Source: Allorhizocola rhizosphaerae (GTDB lineage: Bacteria > Actinomycetota > Actinomycetes > Mycobacteriales > Micromonosporaceae). From it: DNA of 36,214 nucleotides. Position 1 is the stretch's first letter. Each line of letters opens with the position of its first letter. Below are positions 23,769 through 30,342 of this stretch, piece by piece. The stretch lies in the NCBI RefSeq assembly GCF_003426775.1, contig NZ_QJUG01000074.1, positions 1-36,214 of the forward strand. The letters are read 5' to 3'. Position numbers and translations under genes: made by a program. Under the pieces are notes generated by a model, which was not told where the DNA came from, did not search any database, and worked only from the letters and a program-made list of their open reading frames with translations.

Positions 23769-24947
23769 TCAGGCGCAGCGACCCGTTGGCACGGCTGCCG
23801 TGGCGCTGCGGCCCTCGTCGGCGATGGCCTCGGCCTGCTCAGCGGTCACGGCGTAGCCCACGTTCTGGTCGTCGGCCGCGGCGGCGAAGATTACGCCGAG
23901 CACCGTGCCGTCGGAGGCGACGAGCGGACCGCCCGAGTTGCCGCTGCGGACGAGGGCCCGGATCGTGTAAACCTCTCGCGTCACGTTGCCCGACTCGTAG
24001 ATGTCGGGACCGGTGATCTGCCCGACGTCGCGGACCCGCGCCGACTGGGCGTCATAGGGCCCGTCCAGCGGGAAGCCGAGCACGATGGCGTCCGTCCCGG
24101 TCTGCGCCCGTTTGTTGCTGAAATTCATCACCGGTGCGTTCAGACCGGGCACGTGCAGCACGGCGAGGTCCAGGTTGGAGTCGTATGCCACGACCCTGGC
24201 CGAGTAGGACTGCCGTTTCACCTCGATGCGCACCGTTTTGGTGCCGGCGACCACGTGCGCGTTGGTCATCACGTGTTCGCGTGCGTAAACGAATCCCGAG
24301 CCCTCAATGCGCCGGCTGCAGCTGGGCGCCGTGCCGAGCACCTTGACCACCGAGCTTTCGGCGCGCGCGACCACCTGCGATCCGCGCAGCGCCGGGTCGG
24401 GCGCCGGCACGTCGCGCACCTGCGTCGGCACGAGGTCGCCGAACACCTCTGGGAAGCCGTTGGTGTCAACGGTGTCGCGCAGCGCGTCGGTGAGGGTGTC
24501 GGCCCGGACCGGCATGACGCGATCGATGGCGCGGATGACCGCGCTGTGCCGGACCGCGCTGGACAGCCAGGGCTCGGACGCCTTGCTCAGCGGCACGGCC
24601 ACCAGCCACGCCACCGCCGCCACGGCGATCACCGACACGATCGCGCCGCCGATGTCGTCGAGCACCTGCCCGTTGCGACCGCGGATGTGCCGGCGCACCT
24701 TGCCGCCCAGCCATCCGGCCATCGCCTGGCCGATCACCGCGAGCCCGAAGATGGTCGTCAGTGACACCACCAGCTTGATCCCGGGGGCGTCGGTGAGCCT
24801 GGCCAGCATGGGACCGAGCTGCAGCCCGATCAGCGCGCCGCCGAAGAAGCCGGTGAAGGACAGCACGCCCACCACAAAACCCTGCCTGTATCCGCTGATC
24901 GCGAACAGCATGAGGAGCAGCAGCAAGATCAGGTCGACGACCGACAT
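23769..24947 (-). CDS. marP: MarP-family membrane serine protease
   Basis: MarP is a periplasmic serine protease that in Mycobacterium tuberculosis is needed for acid and oxidative-stress survival and cleaves a peptidoglycan hydrolase. The 392-residue protein has a CvpA-like N-terminus with four membrane helices (to ~120), then a trypsin-like domain with His231 (TNAHVVAG), Asp260 (NLDLAVL) and Ser338 (GNSGGPL). Cys210 and Cys391 correspond to the redox-sensitive disulfide described for the mycobacterial enzyme. The neighbours upstream (NUDIX, TlpA-like, nth) are the same as in M. tuberculosis. The spacer before the start is filled by a 78-bp tandem repeat. Confidence 0.94.
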   Translation of the reverse strand: MSVVDLILLLLLMLFAISGYRQGFVVGVLSFTGFFGGALIGLQLGPMLARLTDAPGIKLVVSLTTIFGLAVIGQAMAGWLGGKVRRHIRGRNGQVLDDIGGAIVSVIAVAAVAWLVAVPLSKASEPWLSSAVRHSAVIRAIDRVMPVRADTLTDALRDTVDTNGFPEVFGDLVPTQVRDVPAPDPALRGSQVVARAESSVVKVLGTAPSCSRRIEGSGFVYAREHVMTNAHVVAGTKTVRIEVKRQSYSARVVAYDSNLDLAVLHVPGLNAPVMNFSNKRAQTGTDAIVLGFPLDGPYDAQSARVRDVGQITGPDIYESGNVTREVYTIRALVRSGNSGGPLVASDGTVLGVIFAAAADDQNVGYAVTAEQAEAIADEGRSATAAVPTGRCA

Positions 24948-24951
24948 CGGC

Positions 24952-25218
24952 TCAGCCTATCCGCACGAGGCCAGACGAGCACGGCCGTGCAGCCGCCAGT
25001 GGGGGGCAAAGGCCCGAGGCGAGACGCCCACGGCCATGAAGCAGACGGCCGGGCAGCCACGGCCATGCGTCCGCCAGCGGCGGGCAAAAGCCCGAGGCGA
25101 GACGCCCACGGCTATGAAGCAGACGGCCGGGCAGCCACGGCCATGCGTCCGCCAGCGGCGGTCGGGAGGCCGGGGCCGGCCCACCCGCGGGTGGTCGAGG
25201 TGGGGCGCTCGCGGCCAT
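24952..25218 (-). CDS. Possible repeat-encoded ORF (88 aa) between the NUDIX and marP genes
   Basis: An open frame runs from an ATG (complement at 25216-25218) to a TGA 4 bp before the marP start. It is made largely of two copies of a 26-residue unit containing PPLADAWPWLPGRLL. No domain is recognised and no Shine-Dalgarno is obvious. GC at third positions is roughly 75 percent, below that of the neighbouring genes, so it may simply be an open frame within a repeat. Its position would allow translational coupling to marP. Confidence 0.25.
   Translation of the reverse strand: MAASAPPRPPAGGPAPASRPPLADAWPWLPGRLLHSRGRLASGFCPPLADAWPWLPGRLLHGRGRLASGLCPPLAAARPCSSGLVRIG
24975..25162. repeat. 78-bp tandem repeat, about 2.4 copies
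   Basis: Two full copies start at 25007 and 25085 and differ at only a few positions (for example CGGCCATG against CGGCTATG). A degenerate partial copy precedes them from about 24975. The unit contains CCCGAGGCGAGACGCCCACGG. The array fills most of the 282-bp spacer between the NUDIX stop and the marP start inside a same-strand gene series. A length of 78 keeps reading frame in all frames. Confidence 0.93.
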
Positions 25219-25229
25219 GAGGTGGCGCG

Positions 25230-25916
25230 TTACAGGTCGAAGGCGTCGGCGTCGGCCGGAGGGCGCGCTGGGCGACGCTCCACTTGCGACCGGGGCAATG
25301 ACTCCACACGCGACACATCCCAAGGCAGGCTCCACTCTCCCAGATCAAGCAGGGTCGAAATGACGCCCGCGGTGAATCCCCATACCAGCATTCCGCGCAC
25401 TTGAAACGCGGCGCCGATGTAGCCGCTGGGATGCTTGACGCGCAACCGGTTTGCCGGATCGGCGAGCTCGGCGATCGGCAGCCGGGCGACGTGCGCCACC
25501 TCGGCCGGCTGGGCGGGCTCGACCGGATGCGGCTTGTGCCACCACGCCAGCACGGGCGTGACGATGAAGTCGCTGACCGGAATCCACAGCCGGGGCAGCT
25601 GCGTGAGCACGGTCACGCTGGCCGGGTCGAGCCCGACCTCTTCCTCGGCCTCGCGCAGCGCGGTCGCGATTGGACCGTCGTCGCCGGGATCGGCCGCCCC
25701 GCCCGGAAAAGCGACCTGCCCGGCGTGCGTGCGCATGGTGGCCGAGCGTTGCAGCACCAGCACATCGGGCCCGTCCCGGTCTTCCTCGCCAAACAGGATG
25801 AGCACCGACGCGGGCCGGCCCTGGTCGGGTGTGGGGATGCGGGTGAACCGGCTGCTGTCGGCGTTGCGGATGTTGGTCAGCAGGGGCTCGAACCAGTGTG
25901 GCAGCGGTGGGGTCAT
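25230..25916 (-). CDS. NUDIX hydrolase, CoA pyrophosphatase-like
   Basis: The 228-residue protein has a Nudix box spanning about 72-96 (GGAADPGDD, then REAEEEVGL), in which the glutamates bind the metal. Directly before it lies MRTHAGQVAFPGG, which fits the NuCoA motif that marks coenzyme-A diphosphatases. It is therefore predicted to split CoA or oxidised CoA to phosphopantetheine and 3',5'-ADP in the cytosol. The start ATG overlaps the TlpA-like stop as ATGA. The orthologous position in M. tuberculosis is also between the TlpA-like gene and marP. Confidence 0.92.
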   Translation of the reverse strand: MTPPLPHWFEPLLTNIRNADSSRFTRIPTPDQGRPASVLILFGEEDRDGPDVLVLQRSATMRTHAGQVAFPGGAADPGDDGPIATALREAEEEVGLDPASVTVLTQLPRLWIPVSDFIVTPVLAWWHKPHPVEPAQPAEVAHVARLPIAELADPANRLRVKHPSGYIGAAFQVRGMLVWGFTAGVISTLLDLGEWSLPWDVSRVESLPRSQVERRPARPPADADAFDL

Positions 25917-26452
25917 GCGACACCGATCCGCTCGCGCACCTGCGCGGCCAGTGTGTCGTCGGTCAGCGCGGGCCCGTGGTAGGTGGTGACGTTGCCCTGC
26001 GCGTCAACGAACACGGTCAGCGGGAGCGCGTTGAAGCCGAGCTGCCGCAGCAGGCGCCCCTCCGGGTCGTCGAGCATCGGGAACCGGAACCCGACGCGCT
26101 GCGCCCGCGCGAGCGACTCCGACCGCCGGTCGAGCGAGGCCACCCCGATCACGGGCACGGTCTTGTTGTCGGCCAGGCGCTGGAAAGCGGGCAGCTCGAC
26201 CAGGCACGGCGGGCACCACGACGCCCAGAAGTTGATCACCAGCGGGCCCTTCACCTGGCTTAACCGGACGGGCTGGCCACCGGTGAAGCAGGGCAGCTCG
26301 ATATCGGGCAGCTTCGACTCGCCCGCCTCGAACGCGCACTCGGCGAAGTGGACCGCCTCAGAAGGCGCCGGATTCGGGTCTGGCCCCGGCTGCGGAGCAG
26401 GCGCGGTGCACCCGCTCAGCACGAGCAACACCGCGAGTAAAGCTGCCCTCAC
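25913..26452 (-). CDS. TlpA-like thioredoxin-fold lipoprotein
   Basis: The 179-residue product starts at GTG overlapping the nth stop (GTGA). A short hydrophobic signal ends in the lipobox LSGC, with Cys15 as the lipid-anchored residue. A Pro-rich linker follows, then a thioredoxin fold with the redox motif WCPPC (Cys80, Cys83). A further pair, Cys39 and Cys55, lies before the fold. It would sit on the outer face of the membrane and reduce or exchange disulfides; MarP next door depends on a disulfide, which makes it a plausible client (inference). It overlaps both neighbours by 4 bp, so nth, this gene and the NUDIX gene form a tight operon. Confidence 0.93.
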   Translation of the reverse strand: MRAALLAVLLVLSGCTAPAPQPGPDPNPAPSEAVHFAECAFEAGESKLPDIELPCFTGGQPVRLSQVKGPLVINFWASWCPPCLVELPAFQRLADNKTVPVIGVASLDRRSESLARAQRVGFRFPMLDDPEGRLLRQLGFNALPLTVFVDAQGNVTTYHGPALTDDTLAAQVRERIGVA

Positions 26453-27198
26453 GCGGTCATCTCGGCAATCTCTTCGACGCGCGGCCCCTTGAGCAGCTTC
26501 ACCGCGACGGCCCGGTCGGTCGGCCCCGCGCCGTAGGACGGGCACATCTTGGCCAGCGGGCACGCGCCGCACGCCGGCTTCTTGGCGTGGCACACCCGGC
26601 GCCCGTGGAAGATCACGCGATGCGAGAGCATCGTCCAATCCTTCTTGGGGACGAGCGTCCCGATCGCGTGCTCGATCTTCACCGCGTCGGTCAGGCTGGT
26701 CCAGCGCCACCGCTGCACGAGCCGCTGGAAGTGGGTGTCGACCGTGATGCCCGGCACGTCGAACGCGTTGCCCAGGATCACGTTGGCCGTCTTGCGCCCG
26801 ATGCCCGGCAGCTGCACCAGCTCCTCCAGCGTGCGCGGCAGCTCGCCGCCGTGCTTTTCGAGCAGGGCCTGCCCGAGCCCGATCAGCGACGCCGCCTTGT
26901 TGCGGAAGAACCCGGTCGCGTGGATCATCTCCTCCAGCTCGGCGCGGTCGGCCGAGGCGTAAGCGGCCGCGTCTGGGTAGCGCTGGAACACCTTCGGCGT
27001 GACCTCGTTGACCTTCACATCCGTCGACTGCGCCGACAGGATCGTGGCCACGGCGAGCTCAAGCGGGTTGGTGAAGTCGAGCTCGCAGTGGGCGTCGGGG
27101 TGGATCACCTCGAGCTCGCGCGCCATCTTGCGGACGCGCCGCTTCAGCGCGATCTCGGTCTCGGTCGTCTCGGTGGTCTGGGCTTTCTTCGCCGGCAC
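26449..27198 (-). CDS. nth: Endonuclease III
   Basis: Nth removes oxidised pyrimidines and nicks the abasic site in base-excision repair. With GTG at 27198 the protein has 249 residues. The helix-hairpin-helix [13 protein letters not shown] contains the catalytic Lys136, and VDTHFQRL contains Asp154. The 4Fe-4S ligands are Cys203, 210, 213 and 219 with the standard C-x6-C-x2-C-x5-C spacing. A TTG at 27228, directly after the capA stop, is an alternative start adding ten residues. GTG is preferred because a weak AGTAGG lies nine bases upstream. Confidence 0.96.
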   Translation of the reverse strand: MPAKKAQTTETTETEIALKRRVRKMARELEVIHPDAHCELDFTNPLELAVATILSAQSTDVKVNEVTPKVFQRYPDAAAYASADRAELEEMIHATGFFRNKAASLIGLGQALLEKHGGELPRTLEELVQLPGIGRKTANVILGNAFDVPGITVDTHFQRLVQRWRWTSLTDAVKIEHAIGTLVPKKDWTMLSHRVIFHGRRVCHAKKPACGACPLAKMCPSYGAGPTDRAVAVKLLKGPRVEEIAEMTA

Positions 27199-27228
27199 GC
27201 GATACAGCCTACTTCCGGCGACCGACAA

Positions 27229-28419
27229 TCAATGGAGCCCGATCAGGCCGTCGGCCGAGATCGTCGGACCGGTGTCGGGGAAGTCGTCCTTGGTCAGCTT
27301 CCGGATGAGGTCAAGGCCACGCTTTTGAGAGTCCTTTTCCGGTATCCCCGGACGGGTTTGAAAGATCGTCGAGTGGAACCGGCCGGAGACCAAGGCCCCG
27401 TCGGCGCTCAGGGTGGTCTGCAGCACACCGCCCCAGCCGAGGATCTCGCCGCCCTTCAGGCCCGTGCCGCCGGCGAAGTTGCCCAGGCTGTAGGCGATCA
27501 GCCGGCCCTTGTAGAGCTCCATGCCGCGCAGCGTGTGCGGCCCGTGCCCGATCACCAGGTCGGCGCCGGCGTCGATCACCGCGTGGGAGAACGCGATCGG
27601 GTCGCCCCGGTTTTCGCCCAGGAACATCTCGGTGCCCGGCTTGACGTGCCCCTTGTCGGACCCCTCGGCTCCCATGTGGACCTGCACCACCACGATGTCG
27701 GCCTTGGCCGCCGCCCGCTCGATCACCGTGCGGGCCTGCGCCAGGTCGATCAGGCTGTTGTCGCGCGGGTAGGAGGAGAAGCCCACCACGCCCACCTTGA
27801 CGCCCTTGACCTCGGCGACCGCCACGTAGTTGCGCGAGCCGGTGTGCAGCAGCCCCGCGTCCGTCAGGGCCTTCTGAGTGTTGGTGTAGCCGGTGGGGCC
27901 GTAGTCATTGCCGTGGTTGTTGGCCTGGTTGAGCAGATGGAAGCCGGCCGCCTTGAGGTGCGCCGCGTATGTTGGCGGCACCCGGAACTGGTGGCAGCTG
28001 GTCTGGTCGGGCCGGCACTTGACGTGACCCGTGTCCTCGGTGATCGGCTGCTCCATGTTGCCCATCATGAAGTCGACCGCGAACAGGTCCTTCACCTTGT
28101 CGAAGAACGTGCGGCCGCCGTCGGCGGGCAGGCTGCCGGGCGCTTTGCCCATGATGATGTCGCCGACCGCGCCCAGCGTGATGGTGTTGGCCGTTTGCAC
28201 GCTCGGCGAGGGTGAGGGCGACGGGGTCGGGCTCGCCGTGGCCACCGGCGAGGTCAGGCTCTGGTGCCACAGCGCCCGGCTCGGCCTGTTGCCCGCCGTG
28301 GCCGTCCACACCACGCCGACGATCGCCACGAGGCACAGGGCCAGCGCGGCGTAAGCGGCGTGCACCCTGCGCAGCCGTGGGCGGGCGCGGGTCTCTGGGG
28401 GTGGCGGCGGCTCGGTCAT
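27229..28419 (-). CDS. CapA/PgsA-family metallophosphatase-like membrane protein
   Basis: The 396-residue protein has a Pro-rich cytosolic N-terminus, a membrane anchor (~22-42), a Ser/Pro/Thr linker (~57-75), then the CapA fold of calcineurin-like phosphoesterases. Recognisable metal-site segments are LGAVGDIIMG, NQANNHGNDYG, VVQVHMGAEG and IGHGPHTLRG. CapA is required for poly-gamma-glutamate capsule synthesis in Bacillus, but most actinobacterial members have no known substrate, and no pgsB/C homologue is visible here. It is the first gene of the minus-strand series ending at mycP and is divergent from the Crp-type gene. Confidence 0.9.
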   Translation of the reverse strand: MTEPPPPPETRARPRLRRVHAAYAALALCLVAIVGVVWTATAGNRPSRALWHQSLTSPVATASPTPSPSPSPSVQTANTITLGAVGDIIMGKAPGSLPADGGRTFFDKVKDLFAVDFMMGNMEQPITEDTGHVKCRPDQTSCHQFRVPPTYAAHLKAAGFHLLNQANNHGNDYGPTGYTNTQKALTDAGLLHTGSRNYVAVAEVKGVKVGVVGFSSYPRDNSLIDLAQARTVIERAAAKADIVVVQVHMGAEGSDKGHVKPGTEMFLGENRGDPIAFSHAVIDAGADLVIGHGPHTLRGMELYKGRLIAYSLGNFAGGTGLKGGEILGWGGVLQTTLSADGALVSGRFHSTIFQTRPGIPEKDSQKRGLDLIRKLTKDDFPDTGPTISADGLIGLH

Positions 28420-28487
28420 ACGGCCTGCAGACTACCTGACCAGTGCGAAATTCCCATTTTTCCGCACGTCGGGACTAGGGTGGTCTG

Positions 28488-28655
28488 CGGCTTGGGGCAA
28501 CGCCCGCGGAGCGCAGCGGAGTGTTACGGGGAAGGCCCTTGCCGCCGGCTCGGGCAACGCCCACCGAGCGGAGCCGAGTGTTACGGGGAGGCCCTTGCCG
28601 CCGACTCGGGCAACGCCCACCGAGCGGAGCCGAGTGTTACGGGGAGGCCCTTGCC
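28488..28655. repeat. 56/57-bp tandem repeat, three copies
   Basis: GTGTTACGGG recurs at 28521, 28578 and 28634, giving units of 57 and 56 bp. Each unit holds CGGGCAACGCCC, CGAGCGGAGCCGAG and GGCCCTTGCC. The second and third copies are almost identical and the first is more diverged. The array occupies over half of the 318-bp divergent gap between capA (28419) and the Crp-type gene (28738). The rest of the gap holds a short AT-richer stretch near 28448-28465 next to capA and the Crp promoter region. Unlike the other two arrays the unit is not a multiple of three. Confidence 0.93.
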
Positions 28656-28705
28656 AGCTGGTCATGGATTGGGGGGTTGCCGTCCGGGTACGGCTGAGCT
28701 GTGCC

Positions 28706-28711
28706 TAGACT
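28706..28711 (+). promoter_or_regulatory. Candidate -10 element (TAGACT) of the Crp-type gene
   Basis: TAGACT fits TANNNT and lies 26 bases before the ATG at 28738, leaving room for a short leader with GGAGG. TTGCCG at 28677-28682 is the nearest -35-like hexamer, but its 23-bp spacing is too long. No TGTGA/TCACA palindrome was seen, so autoregulation is not supported. Confidence 0.4.
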
Positions 28712-28737
28712 GACTGCGCAGGCAGATGGAGGGACAC

Positions 28738-29415
28738 ATGGACGAGGTGCTCGCCCGTAGCGGGATCTTCCAAGGGGTCGACCCGGAGGCTTCCGAGGCG
28801 CTTGCGCGCGAGATGGAAACGATCGAGGTGCGCAAGGGCGAAGTCGTCTTCAACGAGGGCGAGCCGGGTGACAGCCTTTACATCGTCCTGTCCGGCAAGA
28901 TCAAGCTTGGCCGGCGCGCGGCCGACGGCCGGCAAAACCTGGTGTCCGTGATGGGCCCGTCCGACATGCTCGGCGAGCTGTCGCTGTTCGACCCAGGCCC
29001 GCGCACCGCCACCGCGACCGCGGTGACCGATGTGCGCTTGGCCCGGCTGCGCAAGCAGGCTCTGCGGCCGTGGCTCAACAACCGGCCGGAGATCGCCGAG
29101 CAGCTGCTGCGTGTGCTGGCCCGCCGGCTGCGGCGCACCAACGACGCGCTCGCCGATCTGATCTTCACCGACGTGCCGGGGCGGGTCGCCAAAAACCTGC
29201 TCCAGATGGCGGGCCGGTTCGGCACACGCGATGGCGGCGTGCTGCGGGTGACCCACGATCTGACCCAGGAGGAGCTGGCCCAGTTGGTCGGCGCCTCGCG
29301 GGAGACGGTCAACAAGGCGCTGGCCGACTTCGCCTCGCGCGGCTGGCTGCGCCTCGACGGCAAGAGTGTGATCATCCTCGACCCGGAGCGGTTGGCCCGG
29401 CGGGCGCGGGTCTAG
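28738..29415 (+). CDS. crp: Crp/Fnr-family transcriptional regulator
   Basis: This 225-residue protein closely resembles actinobacterial Crp, a global cAMP-responsive regulator that in Streptomyces controls germination and antibiotic production. A cyclic-nucleotide-binding beta barrel covers ~8-120, with the phosphate-binding cassette [15 protein letters not shown] (79-93). A winged HTH covers ~145-215, with [21 protein letters not shown] as recognition region. The ATG at 28738 is chosen because GGAGG lies six bases upstream; an ATG at 28726 is in frame but itself overlaps that Shine-Dalgarno. Linkage to nth and the marP cluster is conserved in M. tuberculosis. Confidence 0.95.
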   Translation: MDEVLARSGIFQGVDPEASEALAREMETIEVRKGEVVFNEGEPGDSLYIVLSGKIKLGRRAADGRQNLVSVMGPSDMLGELSLFDPGPRTATATAVTDVRLARLRKQALRPWLNNRPEIAEQLLRVLARRLRRTNDALADLIFTDVPGRVAKNLLQMAGRFGTRDGGVLRVTHDLTQEELAQLVGASRETVNKALADFASRGWLRLDGKSVIILDPERLARRARV

Positions 29416-29550
29416 CAGGGGGTTAATCATCCGTGGGCGGGCTCGGCGCGAGTCGGCCCGTTCGGCGCGAGCCGTCATCCGTACCCAATAAAATGTCGGC
29501 AACCCGACGGTCAGGCGTCAGGGACTCGGGGGACCTCGTTGTTTGGGGCG

Positions 29551-29556
29551 TAATGT
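29551..29556 (+). promoter_or_regulatory. Candidate -10 element (TAATGT) of the chaplin-like gene
   Basis: TAATGT fits TANNNT. The expected transcription start falls near the GTG at 29563, 21 bases before the preferred ATG at 29584. AAAGAGG then lies in the leader 11 bases before that ATG. If the GTG were used the mRNA would be leaderless. No -35 was identified. Confidence 0.4.
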
Positions 29557-29583
29557 CCCCATGTGAAAGAGGTCCCATCCGCT

Positions 29584-30342
29584 ATGAACGAGTGGGTTCG
29601 ACGATCACTGTCAGCCGGTGCGCTGACCGCAGGCGCTGTCATGGCGACCGGCGCAGCAGCACATGCCGACACCACCATGATCAGCGACGACAACGTCGGG
29701 ATTCTCAACGGCACCCAGGTCAACGCGCCGATCCAGGCTCCCGTCAACCTCTGCGGCGTGGCCGCGGCGGTCGCCGGGCACGCGGTGGCCGGCTGCGAGG
29801 GCGGTAGCGCGGCTTCCATCAAGGACCTGTACGACGTCAAGATGATCAGCACGGACAACGTCGGGATTCTCAACGGCACCCAGGTTTTCATGCCGGTACA
29901 GATCCCGGTGAACGTGTGCGGGGTGGCGGTTGCCGCGCTCGGGAGTGCGGCCGCCCACTGCGACGGTGGCTCGTCGGCGACGTTGGGCAGCGGTGGTGGC
30001 CACCACAGGTCCAAAAAGCCCAAGGAATCGAAACCCAAGGAGTCGGTGCAACGCGAGGAGAGCGGCGGCAACGAGGAGGGCAAACCCTGCTACGGCGGCT
30101 GTCCCACGACCCCGCCCAAGCCGGAGCCTCCGAAGCCGCAGCCCCCGGCGCAGGAGTGCCCGCCCAAGCACCACCACCACGGCAAGGACGTCACGATGAT
30201 CACCAAGGACAACGTGGGCGTCCTCAACGGCACGCAGGTGTACGCGCCGATCCAGGCGCCCGTCAACGTCAGCAGCGTCTCGGCCGCGGTCGCGGGCAGC
30301 GCATGGTCGTGGAGCGATGGCGGCTCATCCGCCAGGATGTAG
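29584..30342 (+). CDS. Secreted chaplin-like protein with three repeats
   Basis: The 252-residue protein has a signal peptide ending AAAHA at residue 28, then three copies of a ~45-residue motif, DNVG(I/V)LNGTQ, P(I/V)Q, PVN, GG (31-75, 86-131, 203-248). This matches chaplins, the hydrophobic amyloid-forming coat proteins of Streptomyces aerial hyphae. Repeats 1 and 2 each have the chaplin Cys pair (57/71 and 112/126); in repeat 3 both are replaced by Ser (230, 244). A Lys/Glu, Pro and His-rich linker (~138-202) with Cys169, 173 and 192 separates repeat 3. No sortase motif is seen. An alternative GTG at 29563 adds seven residues. The 3' end overlaps the biotin carboxylase gene by 18 bp on the other strand. 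Confidence 0.85.
   Translation: MNEWVRRSLSAGALTAGAVMATGAAAHADTTMISDDNVGILNGTQVNAPIQAPVNLCGVAAAVAGHAVAGCEGGSAASIKDLYDVKMISTDNVGILNGTQVFMPVQIPVNVCGVAVAALGSAAAHCDGGSSATLGSGGGHHRSKKPKESKPKESVQREESGGNEEGKPCYGGCPTTPPKPEPPKPQPPAQECPPKHHHHGKDVTMITKDNVGVLNGTQVYAPIQAPVNVSSVSAAVAGSAWSWSDGGSSARM

Noticed and set aside
24975-25162. CRISPR array
   Set aside because: The unit is 78 bp and contiguous with no variable spacers; the same applies to the 66-bp and 56/57-bp arrays, and there are no cas genes.
26453-26710. Longer TlpA-like protein starting within nth
   Set aside because: The extension is antisense-like, basic and without pattern, whereas the GTG at 26452 gives a clean lipoprotein signal and a GTGA overlap with nth.
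28738-29415. FNR-type oxygen sensor
   Set aside because: The N-terminal region lacks the cysteine cluster needed for an iron-sulfur centre, and the phosphate-binding cassette fits Crp.
29420-29500. Terminator after the Crp-type gene
   Set aside because: TCGGCGCGAG occurs twice and each copy can form only a short 4-bp stem, so the support is too weak.
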